From contig CM039506.1 of assembly GCA_022432975.1 (NCBI GenBank), positions 21,037,053 through 21,101,052 of the forward strand: a stretch of 64,000 bases of DNA, written 5' to 3'. Of the stretch, positions 22,403-33,031 are shown piece after piece. The notes under the pieces were generated by a model. It saw only the letters and a list, made by a program, of their open reading frames with translations, was not told where the DNA came from and searched no databases. A program made the position numbers and the translations under genes. Within the stretch, counting starts at the first letter, position 1; the number at the start of each line of letters is the position of its first letter. The DNA comes from Begonia masoniana (Eukaryota; Streptophyta; Magnoliopsida; Cucurbitales; Begoniaceae).

Positions 22403-23034
22403 CTCCCACTAACTATTTGTTTTAAAGGATTAGTTCGATCTAAAACTTGAGATAATGGGTGTACTCCGAAATATAAGGATTCATAAGTGATTGTTAATGG
22501 AGTTAAGGTTACCAAATTCTGAGGAGTAGGTATCATCATCTAAAAATCCTTAAATTTATCTTTGTCATTCATTGTCTCGTCTAATATTCTCAAATTAATC
22601 ATAATACTATTCTATCTTTTATCCTCGTGAATCATTAACTTGAGAATTTGAATTTTATGTTATTTTATTATTATTATTATTTTAAGCTCTTCTATCCAAA
22701 AATGTTTAAATTGTGGCTACTGACTTTAGTCCTCGACCATTGCATGTGAATATTCTAAAGTTTTCATAGAAGAGTCCATAAGAATTTTTTTTTAAACTGG
22801 TTAGGATACTAGAAAAGTTAGTGTTGTTTTTTTATACTCAAACATCCAATCGTGATTTACTTGTTTCTTATGCATATTTTTAGGCTTTATGATATAGTTA
22901 TTTTTAAGGAAGTTAAAATAGTTAAATTGGGATGTAGCCCTATAGCTAAATTAAAATAACTATTTAAATTGGGATGTGAGCATACAGAGTAGTCTACAGA
23001 ATCGTTTTACAAACCTTGGTTCTCTGATACCATT
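22403..23034 (-). other. Internal segment and primer-binding site of the 24-kb element
   Basis: Minus-strand TGGTATCAGAG at 23022-23032, two bases from the 5' LTR, matches the initiator tRNA-Met primer-binding site for 11 nt. The rest (22403-23021) is AT-rich without recognisable coding sequence. Confidence 0.75.
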
Positions 23035-24476
23035 TGTAACACCCCAATTTAAAATCTCAAATTTGAAACCTTAATTTTGAAAACCCTAAAATTTTTTCCA
23101 AATTGATTTGAAAATCGAGCGTTAAATCATAATTTAACATTAATTGAAAACTTGAATTTCGCGGAATCTTTGTAATAAACTTGTCAAAATCTTAAAAACA
23201 TCGCATAATTAAAATTATTTATGAGACTTTGTTAAATGATAAAACTTCAACATAATTATTCAAAATTTTAAATTGGAATAAAACTTTAAATATTATTTGA
23301 AAAACTAAAGCATACTAATTTAAATTATTTTCCTCAAACTCAACAATATCTTCTTCTTCTGTATGCCCCCTTGCCACTGGAAGGTTCTCAATCACAGCTG
23401 GTTCTTCCTCAGATAAAAATTCACCTACATCACAAATTAAAACTATGAGATAACTCAGTAAGCAAAAATATGTGCAAGCTACAAAACTTTTACTTTTTAC
23501 TTTTACCAAATCCTGTTAACTGTTATATACTGGTTGAAAAACTCAACCTTCTTTTAGACATAGTCATCTCATTGTCGTTCAGGCTTCGTCATCTTTTACT
23601 TTTACTTTTAATAATCAAGCTCACCATCTCACTGTCGTTCAGGCTTTTGATATCACGTCAGTACATATGTTCAAACTCACCATCTCACTGTCGTTCAGGT
23701 TTTTGCTATCACATTTTCCGTCAATTCCATCATTTTCATACACATGGAATTGTCCTATCCATTTTATCTTTTAAACAATTCTGTGTTGATATTCTAACAT
23801 ATATACCCAACCATTGAAAACGTGTGATAAAATAAAACAATAATAACGAAAATAATATTTATCATGTGATGTAGGGCCGTAGTCAAAACATTGTATGTAC
23901 ACTTACTTGGATTCCGAGCAATAAATGTATATGGGGATATTCCAAAAATTCTAAAATAATATCCTGCTCAAATAAAATTTTTAGTATTAAAATCCTACTG
24001 AATAAATTCAATTTCAAAATAAATTGAGCAGAATTTCTTTACGTTGTGTTCGGATCGGATCGGTTGGATCGATTTGGATTAAATCGGACGGTTTCAAAAT
24101 CTTTCATGCCTAATTCGAATACTAATATTAAAATCCCACTTAAATTATTCCAACTTTAGAAGAATTTGGGCAGAAATTTCTTATCGGTTAAATCTTCGAT
24201 CGGTCTGATTTGATTAGGGTAAAAATTTGATTCGGCTCCAGTTCGGGTGAATAGTGTCAGGTTGGGTCGGGTGAATAGTGCCAGTTTGGTTCGAGTGAAC
24301 AGTGTCGGTTCAGTTCAGGTCGGGTTGGGTGAACAGTACCGGGTCGGGTCAGTTTAGTTCACTGCTAGTCCGGTTCGGGTCGGGTTGTTCTAAGTGAACC
24401 GGTTCAGTTTTTCCTTAAAACTGAACCACTTCTTCTTCTTCACGTTTTCTGCTGAGAGAAAGAGAGTGTATCAGAG

Positions 24477-27400
24477 TGTAACGCCCCCGAACCCACCCTG
24501 GCTCGGAGCGCTACTTTGCTAACTAATCCCAAGCTAAAACCTCATTAAAAAAAATAAAATTAACACCGCAGGATTTAAACTAAATCTCCTAAAACTCTTT
24601 TAGGTCATACCTAGTTGCCTAGACTCCTTTAATCATAACCTTAAGCACCACGGCGTCCTTCCCGAAAATTTCGGCAAAGTAACGCCTGAAAATGGCGCCT
24701 CCAAAATGCTAGATACCTGCATACAATCCAATCCCAAACAATCCAGAATAATCTTACTTCATTAACCAGCTATCCACTCAACAATCCCACATATAAAACC
24801 TCCAAATACAGGGCGACACATCACCCTTAACCTAACTATATACAACAAATACAATTAGTTACGCTTTCCCATCATTTCTACAAACAGACATCTAAAATAA
24901 ACTATCAAATATAAAGCACCACATCTCCCGAAGACCATGGTGGAGTCGCCCCGACAACTGCCCGCACCGGCACGCCCCGTGCATCTCCGACTGCTCCCAA
25001 GTCTAGGCTGATTCACATAGCTCACCTGTACACCTGTCGTTACCTACACCACAGAACACACACACACACGTAAGCTTACGCTTAGCAAGTAGGGATTAAC
25101 AAATACGACTAGATAAAATGCAAGCTACACACAACGCTGAACCAAACAACCAAACAACACAACGACACGAAACAAAACACAAATTTGCCCGCATCAACGA
25201 TACCTTATTCCTTAATGCAGTACGACAACGCAACACAACACCACAACACCACAATGTAACTCACTCAATAGGACAACGCAACCCAATACGAACCAAAACT
25301 GTCTGCCTCAAAAGATGCCTTACTCTTTAACCAACTACCATACCAAACAATGTAACTCAACAACCCAACTCAACACATATAGTTTCTACTATTTGCTCAT
25401 GCACGTTATCGACGAGACGTTAAACCCTCTAGTGCTCATGCACTTTAACATCGAGGCATTTAACTCTCTAGTGCCACTTGCACTTTAACATCGAGGCATT
25501 TAACTCTCTAGTGCCACTTGCACTTTAACATCGAGGCATTTAACTCTCTAGTGCCACTTGCACTTTAACATCGAGGCATTTAACTCTCTAGTGCCACTTG
25601 CACTTTAACATCGAGGCATTTAACTCTCTAGTGCCACTTGCACTTTAACATCGAGGCATTTAACTCTCTAGTGCCACTTGCACTTTAACATCGAGGCATT
25701 TAACTCTCTAGTGCCACTTGCACTTTAACATCGAGGCATTTAACTCTCTAGTGCCACTTGCACTTTAACATCGAGGCATTTAACTCTCTAGTGCCACTTG
25801 CACTTTAACATCGAGGCATTTAACTCTCTAGTGCCACTTGCACTTTAACATCGAGGCATTTAACTCTCTAGTGCCACTTGCACTTTAACATCGAGGCATT
25901 TAACTCTCTAGTGCCACTTGCACTTTAACATCGAGGCATTTAACTCTCTAGTGCCACTTGCACTTTAACATCGAGGCATTTAACTCTCTAGTGCCACTTG
26001 CACTTTAACATCGAGGCATTTAACTCTCTAGTGCCACTTGCACTTTAACATCGAGGCATTTAACTCTCTAGTGCCACTTGCACTTTAACATCGAGGCATT
26101 TAACTCTCTAGTGCCACTTGCACTTTAACATCGAGGCATTTAACTCTCTAGTGCCACTTGCACTTTAACATCGAGGCATTTAACTCTCTAGTGCCACTTG
26201 CACTTTAACATCGAGGCATTTAACTCTCTAGTGCCACTTGCACTTTAACATCGAGGCATTTAACTCTCTAGTGCCACTTGCACTTTAACATCGAGGCATT
26301 TAACTCTCTAGTGCCACTTGCACTTTAACATCGAGGCATTTAACTCTCTAGTGCCACTTGCACTTTAACATCGAGGCATTTAACTCTCTAGTGCCACTTG
26401 CACTTTAACATCGAGGCATTTAACTCTCTAGTGCCACTTGCACTTTAACATCGAGGCATTTAACTCTCTAGTGCCACTTGCACTTTAACATCGAGGCATT
26501 TAACTCTCTAGTGCCACTTGCACTTTAACATCGAGGCATTTAACTCTCTAGTGCCACTTGCACTTTAACATCGAGGCATTTAACTCTCTAGTGCCACTTG
26601 CACTTTAACATCGAGGCATTTAACTCTCTAGTGCCACTTGCACTTTAACATCGAGGCATTTAACTCTCTAGTGCCACTTGCACTTTAACATCGAGGCATT
26701 TAACTCTCTAGTGCCACTTGCACTTTAACATCGAGGCATTTAACTCTCTAGTGCCACTTGCACTTTAACATCGAGGCATTTAACTCTCTAGTGCCACTTG
26801 CACTTTAACATCGAGGCATTTAACTCTCTAGTGCCACTTGCACTTTAACATCGAGGCATTTAACTCTCTAGTGCCACTTGCACTTTAACATCGAGGCATT
26901 TAACTCTCTAGTGCCACTTGCACAACACGAAGCCAAAGTCATAACAAATCAACCCAAGCAAACAACAATCTCCCTATCTATAAACAGCCAAATCAAAACA
27001 AAACAACAACATGAAATGGCCTAACCAACAAATGCGGCAACCAACAACCAACAACCAACACTAACAACCCAACACACAACATCTCTAACTATAATGCAAT
27101 GTCAACCCAGCACAACAGCTCTAACTATAATGCAAGTCAACCAATGCAAACATCCAATAAACAACAACCAACCAAAAACCAAGCAAGCAAACAATCTACT
27201 ACAATGCCAACCAAACCAGCAAGAATCTCTTACCGTTCCGTGGTGTAGGCCCGAAGGCAAAATTCCACTACTTACCTGGTTGCTCCATTGTACACTTCGT
27301 CCAATAATTCCATCACTCGATCACCTAAAGTAACAAAACTTAATTTAGTAACTCTAAAGAACTTCTTAAACCTCAATTAACTAAAACTATAACACAATTC

Positions 27401-28495
27401 AACCTAAACACTCAAACCCGGTTTTTATGCCAATTTTACCGTCCAACTTCAAACTCCATTAAAACCAAGCCTACATTCACCAATTACTCTCAAACTACTA
27501 TTTCTAGCTTACTCCAATTAAAATCTAACTAAATGGGCCACTAATTTGGGTTCGATAAAAATCGACCCAAAACTTCAAACGCGCGTAACTTTTGCGTCGG
27601 TTGTCGGAATCGAACGATTCCAGCGGCCACGTACTCCTCTAATAACCTATTTTAATCTGCCAAAAGGAATTTTAAAACGAATAACCGTAGCTAGGTCAAA
27701 TATCCAAAAACCCGAACTGCCCCTTAACCTGGAATTTCTCCTTTTCTAATTTTTCATCAATTATCAACCGATTCCTCACCAATCAACCATATCTAGCCTC
27801 AATTAACATAAACTAACCAAAAATCCCGAACTACAAGCAAAAACCCGAAATGCCCTAAAGAGGGCTTCACTGTATTTTGCCCAAATCGGGCTCCTCACTG
27901 CCAAGCAACCACAGTCGGCCCAAGGGTTGGCAAACCCACGCCGGAAGCAACCCATTTCGGCCGGTGATCGGAGCTCAAACTCGCTCCTCACCCTCGGCCA
28001 GGAACAGAACCGAAACCGGAGAAGAGGAAGACTTACCATTCGTTCTGTGCGCGACGACGGCCGGAACTAGCAGCCTTGGAGTCGCCGACGTCGTCTGGCC
28101 TGAAAACGACGAGAGTCGCCGGCGTTCGTCGTCCCTCTCCCTCGTCTCTCCCCTGTTCGCGCTCGGGAGCTCGGGCTGAAAGGGAAATCAGAATGGCTCA
28201 CGCCATTCTGTTTTTATTTATTTCTTTTTTTTTTTATAAAAATGTTAATAATAAATGATAATTATAAACTAAAACTATTTCTTTAATTAAAACTAACTAA
28301 TTACCGTTTTGTCCGCTCGTGTTTTCGACCATTCGAAATTTCGTTAAATCTAGTTATTAAATTAACCTAATTCCCGACTTAATTTCAATCAAATTTATTC
28401 ACTTTACATTTCAATTAATTAAAACTCAATTACTTAAAACAACCTATTTTATTATCTTTTTATTTTCTCTCCAATTAAAAATCTCGGGTGTTACA
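24477..28495 (-). mobile_element. Solo LTR (4.0 kb) with 37 perfect 40-bp repeats, TSD CAGAG
   Basis: Ends are TGTAACGCCCCCGAACCC...TCGGGTGTTACA, with TSD CAGAG at 24472-24476 and 28496-28500. It is the same family as 15837-20189. The putative intron spans 25044-27275: donor CCAG|GTAAGTAG at 27275, acceptor GGTGTAG|GTAACG at 25043. Its 15-bp paired ends are 25043-25057 and 27235-27249. Relics of the sister copy's array (GCCCGCATC...ATACCTTA near 25190-25212, and AGATGCCTTACTCTTTAAC near 25313-25331) remain beside the new 40-bp array. Leader donor AATG|GTAAGTC lies near 28036. Confidence 0.92.
25441..26923. repeat. 37 identical tandem copies of a 40-bp unit
   Basis: The array is uninterrupted and contains no visible variants. 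The unit begins CACTTTAACATCGAGGCATT and includes AGTGC-CACTT-GCACT, a 5-bp stem with a 5-nt loop. One diverged partial unit precedes it (25391-25440). It lies at the same place, between the paired intron ends, as the UUCG array of the sister copy. Confidence 0.97.
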
Positions 28496-29018
28496 CAGAG
28501 AGAGAGGGAGAGCTCGACAGAGGGAAATGGACTGAGAGAGGAGGGACTTACTCCGATGGGTCGTCGACGAAGGTCAAGGAAGCTTTGCCGAAGAGCTCAT
28601 CTTCTCAACCGGAGGAATTCATCGGAGCTCTGCTAGGTTGGGTCGGAGACTGAGGATCGAGGTAAGTCCTCTGACAAGAAGCTCGAGAGGGAGAGCTATG
28701 GGGTGATTTCTCCATCACTCGAACCCCTCTATTTATAAGGGAGGTTCGCCATCAACCTCCTCCCTAAAATTCGAGATCCATTCGGATTTTCTGTTGAAAA
28801 ATCCGGTCTCAACTCGGATTTTCAGAGATGCTCACTGTTGGAAATCTGAACTTCCTCTGAATATGGACGATTTTCAGACTAGGTTCGTCTGATTGCTTAA
28901 TCAAATGATATCAATGTGAATCTTATGGATTTTAGAAAATAAAATCTTAGATTAGGTTTTTGATTTTTAAATTGATTTAGGAATTTCAATTTTTTTAATT
29001 CCTAACTGTTACAAATGT

Positions 29019-29373
29019 ATATATAAATAAAAATTGCAATGCTGCAAGACGAGACATGTCGAAGTTTTTAATGTGATCTGATCGCAATATAAAGGTTATA
29101 AAAATCATGCTTTAAGAGCACATCAAGGCAGCCAGACAATGGCCAGTATCGCGGTGTCCGACATGTGGACGCAAATGAGGCAAGTATTGAAGGTTTTAAC
29201 CTCGCACAACCAGCGCCACAACGCAGCATGAGTCCTTCAACTAAATTGTTTAGCTTAACATCTTTTAAACTTACTTGTTTTGATGATGTATATGTTTAAA
29301 TTGATTAATTTACGCTACCTGCTCAAAATGAAAAAGTTTGATTAGTGTGGGAGCCTTGCAAATAGATGCGGTT
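29019..29373. other. Short unique stretch between two LTR elements
   Basis: About 355 bp between the right TSD of the 24-kb element and the left TSD of the next solo LTR. No gene or repeat was recognised. Confidence 0.5.
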
Positions 29374-29378
29374 GTATA

Positions 29379-31460
29379 TGTAACAATGTAGGGTTTCAAT
29401 GTGTAAATTTGGAATTCAAATTGGAAATCATCAAATCAATTCAAGATTTAATTTTTAAAAATTCCTAAATTAATTCAAATAAAACCTAATCTCTTATTTA
29501 ATTTCATAAAAACCAGAAATTCATACTTTGAAAATCCGATTTAGGATTCGGATTTTCTGATTCTCAGCAACAATCCAAGAATGAATCTGATCTGTTTATC
29601 AACCAAAGACAGAAGAGGTTTGGAATTGCGGTTCAATAAATCTGAGTTGAAATCGGATTATCAGAAGACCAGTCGGATTTTTCTCTGAAAAATCCAAACA
29701 CCAACAGATGAACATAGTTTGGATAACATCTAGAAACAAAGGAGGGATCAGAATGGATACCACTAAAAATCCAAACTGTAGCTCGAAAAATCCGAGCAGT
29801 TGCGGATCTCACGGGAAGCGCAGGGTGACCCCCCTCCGCTATAAATAGAGGCTTTCGGTGGAGGAGGAAACTCACACCAAAAGCTCTCCTCTCCCTCTCG
29901 AGTTCTTCTGAGAACTTACCTCGGACTTCTGAAGCAGTGAGCAACGAGCAGCCGAGCTCCGACAAACTCCTCCGATTGTAGTCGAGCTCTCCGACGAAGT
30001 TCTCTCTCGACCTCCACCGACAACACCTTCGGCGTAAGACTTCGCATCCCTCTCTCACTTTGTTTCTCTCTATCGCGCCTCCCTCTTTCTCTAATTCTCC
30101 CTCTCACTCTCTTCAAATTAGCGAAGGAAGAAGAATGAGAAGGATCGGGTTTTGTTTTAAAACCTGAACCAACCAGCGAACCGAACCGGTTCATTTAAGT
30201 TGACCGACCCGCCTGTTCACGACCCGACCCGGACCGGCACTGTTCACCCCACCCGACCCGAACCGGTACTGTTCACGACCGAACCTGACACTATTCATCC
30301 AAACCGGACCCGAATCAAATTTTGACCCGAATCAAACCAGACCGATCAGAGATTTAACCGGTAAGGAGTTTTTGCCCAAATTCTTTTAAAGTTGGAATAA
30401 ATTAAGTGGGCTTTTAATATTGATTTTCGAATTAGGCAGAAAAGATTTTTGAACCGTCCGATTCAATCATAATCGATCCAACCGATCCGACCCGACCTAA
30501 TAACACAACGTAAGGAATTTCTGCTTAAATTACTTTGATATTGAATTTATTAAGTAGGATATTAATATCAAAGATTTTAATTAAGCAGGTTACTATTTTG
30601 GAATTTTGAAAAAATCCCGATAAACATTTTTTGCTCAGAATCCAAGTAAGTGCAAATACAATGTTTTGGCTACGGCCCTACATCATATGATAAAATAATA
30701 TTTTCCTTATTATTGTTTTATTTTATCACACATTTTCGATGATTGAGCACGTATGTTAGAATATTGACCTAGAATTGTTTAAAAGATAAAATGGATAGGA
30801 TATTTACATGTGTATGAAAAAGTAAAAGGGAATTGACGGCAAATACGTGATAGCAAAAGTCTGAATGACAGTGAGATGATGTGCTTGAACGTTAAAAGTA
30901 AAAATAAAAGATGACGAAGCCATGATGGCCAAGTCTTAAAAGATGGTTCAGGAATGAATTCCAACCTGTATGTAACAGTTAACAGAATTTGGTAAAAGTA
31001 AAAGTAAAAGTTTTGTAATTTGCACGTATTTCCACTTACTGAGTTATCTCATAGTTGTAATTTATGATGTGGTGAATTTTTATCTGAGGAAGAATTAGCT
31101 GCAATTGAGAACCCTTCAGTGGCAAGCGAGCATACAGAAAAAGAAGATATTGTTGATTTCGAGGAAAACGATTTAAATTAGTATGATTTAAATTTTAAAA
31201 ACAATATTTAATGTTTTATTTCAATTTAAGATTTTGAAACAGTTATGTTGAATTTTATCATTTAATAAAGTCTCATAAATTGTTTTAAATTATACGATGA
31301 TTTCAAGATTTTGACAAATTTATTATCAAGGCTTCCGAGAAAGTAAAGTTTTTAAAAAAATATTTTAATTTAACGCTCGATTTCAATTCAAATTGGGAAA
31401 AATTCTAGGGATTTCAACATTAGGGTTTCAAATTGGAAGATTTTAAATTGGGGTGTTACA
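29379..31460 (+). mobile_element. Solo LTR of the same family as the 24-kb element, TSD GTATA
   Basis: Length is 2082 bp, from TGTAACAATG to TTGGGGTGTTACA, with TSD GTATA at 29374-29378 and 31461-31465. It matches the LTRs at 5020-10973 and 23035-29013 in reverse: AACCGGTTC and GGTCGGGT-type stretches, the TACGGCCCTACATCA block near 30670, and the end AAATTGGGGTGTTACA. It has only short TAAAAGTAAAA tracts where the 24-kb element's 3' LTR has its giant microsatellite. No internal region is present. Confidence 0.9.
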
Positions 31461-31465
31461 GTATA

Positions 31466-33031
31466 GTCCCGAGCACCAAAATTAAGAAGCAATAATTTGA
31501 ACGCACAGTCCCGAGCAAAGTTGAGTAGTGGTCACCCAGTCCCTACCCCGACATCGCTTCGATCTTTAGTGATGCCTAGGTACCAGGCGCATAGTGTAGC
31601 GACACATTGGGTTTGGAGATTCGGGTTTTAGAAAAAAACTTGATTTCCATCCATCAGTATAAAATTGAATCTAGTAGCATTTAAACACAATTTCAACAAA
31701 CGTAACTAAAAATTGTCTTTCGATTTTTGAGTTTTTCAATACATGACCAAAATTTAAAAATTAACCTGAAAATGAATTCCCTCGAAAACCGTGAGTAAAA
31801 CTTGAAGATTTAGACTATAGGAACTCGCATTCAAAGCAAAATTCTCCTCCCTCAGCCACGACTACTCTCCTTATCCTTTGCTGAAAGAAAGGAGGGGTAT
31901 CTCCTTTTTACAAACAAATTTTAAGGTAATATTCAAAATCACTTCCACAGTACGAAGTGTTTAACAAATAAAAATATATATATAAATTAATTTTTTTTAA
32001 TAACCACATCCTCGAAATATGAAAAACCTAACAAATCACTATTTAGCGGCTCCCCATTCTCAGAGATGGGCCCCCCATCTCCGAGAACGCTCACTTGAAT
32101 CATTCAAGTGAGTTCGGAGGGTAGTGACCCCACACTGGGTGGTGGTGATCCTCTATTTTGACAAAAAATATACAAAACGATATCAGATTTGTTTGAAATT
32201 TTTATCACATACTCAACATATCATAAAATATAATATAAAAAGTTTCGTGATTTTTCAACGTTTGTACGATTTATTATAATTTTTTTAAAAATATTATATA
32301 AAACGAACGTCAAAATGTGTCTTAATTTCATTATCTTCTGCTTCTATCATCTTCACTCACTTTATCTCCAACATTATCATCATACTTGCTCTTTTGATAG
32401 ACTTCTATTATAATTATTGATGAAAAAGAACTAATCTTAAATTATTTCATCAACTTGGGGTAATTATGACAAACAAAATTCAAACAGCCGAACTCTAGCA
32501 CAGAGTAAAGTTCATATTTCCAAACATCCATCACCAAGTGTACTTCAAGATCAAGATTGAGAGTTCCCATTTGGTTTTCAAAGATTACCAAATTAAAGCT
32601 CTGCGCCTGATGTATCATATGCACCGTTATAAAAAGGTTCAACTCTCTCTCTCTCCTCTTTCTACTTCCAGCCAAAAATGTTGACTTTACAAGTCAAAAA
32701 AGTTGGACCAAGTAAACCAAACAGCCATGCAGAGAATTAAAGTATGATGTTCCACGCTGGTGGTTCTTGTGGGACAGTTTGCACGAGGAAATTACCTGGA
32801 ATTTAGCAGCCCGCGTGTTTGAAATAAATTACACAACAGCAGAACACAACAATGATGCCTAGAGAGTATATAATTGAGCTGTTGATATGTTACAATTTTG
32901 GCACTATCTCACATTTCATGGCAAGTAAGGATTAAAATGTTTAACTCTTTTGAGTTGAGTCCACCAATTGTTATTATTGACGGAGTGTATTTTGAACCAC
33001 TAAACTCGAAGAACGAAGAGAGAGCTTTGAT
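31466..33031. other. Intergenic DNA downstream of the kinase gene, with two foldbacks
   Basis: No coding region is recognised. At 32056-32091 the sequence folds (TTCTC-GAGATGGG with CCCATCTC-GAGAA). Right beside it is a perfect palindrome, CTCACTTGAA-TCA-TTCAAGTGAG, at 32090-32112. The part nearest 33031 should contain the 3' UTR of the kinase gene, which is on the minus strand; its end cannot be placed. Confidence 0.5.

Larger units (their letters stand above)
5020..29013 (-). mobile_element. 24-kb LTR retrotransposon with five nested solo LTRs
   Basis: The element is bounded by a perfect 5-bp TSD, AATGT, at 5015-5019 and 29014-29018. It runs TGTAACACC...CTAACTGTTACA in both LTR copies: 5020-10973 is the 3' LTR and 23035-29013 the 5' LTR. 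A minus-strand primer-binding site matching initiator tRNA-Met (TGGTATCAGAG) lies at 23022-23032, next to the 5' LTR. A purine tract (minus-strand AAGGAGAGGAGAT) lies at 10974-10986, next to the 3' LTR. With nested insertions removed, the LTRs are about 1.95 kb and the internal region about 2.8 kb. No gag or pol is recognisable, so it is either a non-autonomous (LARD-like) derivative or completely decayed. The pre-PPT sequence resembles that of Del/Tekay Gypsy elements, which points to that lineage. Confidence 0.88.
23035..29013 (-). repeat. 5' LTR of the 24-kb element, interrupted by one solo LTR
   Basis: It begins TGTAACACCCCAATTT and ends CTAACTGTTACA. Net length is about 1.95 kb after removing 24477-28495 and its duplicated target. 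It keeps only three CTTTTA units where the partner LTR has about 162. The donor-like CGGA|GTAAGTCC on the minus strand (about 28551-28562) is also present in the partner LTR. Confidence 0.88.

Noticed and set aside
16748..26923. CRISPR array
   Set aside because: The repeats are directly adjacent without unique spacers, in plant LTRs, with no cas genes.
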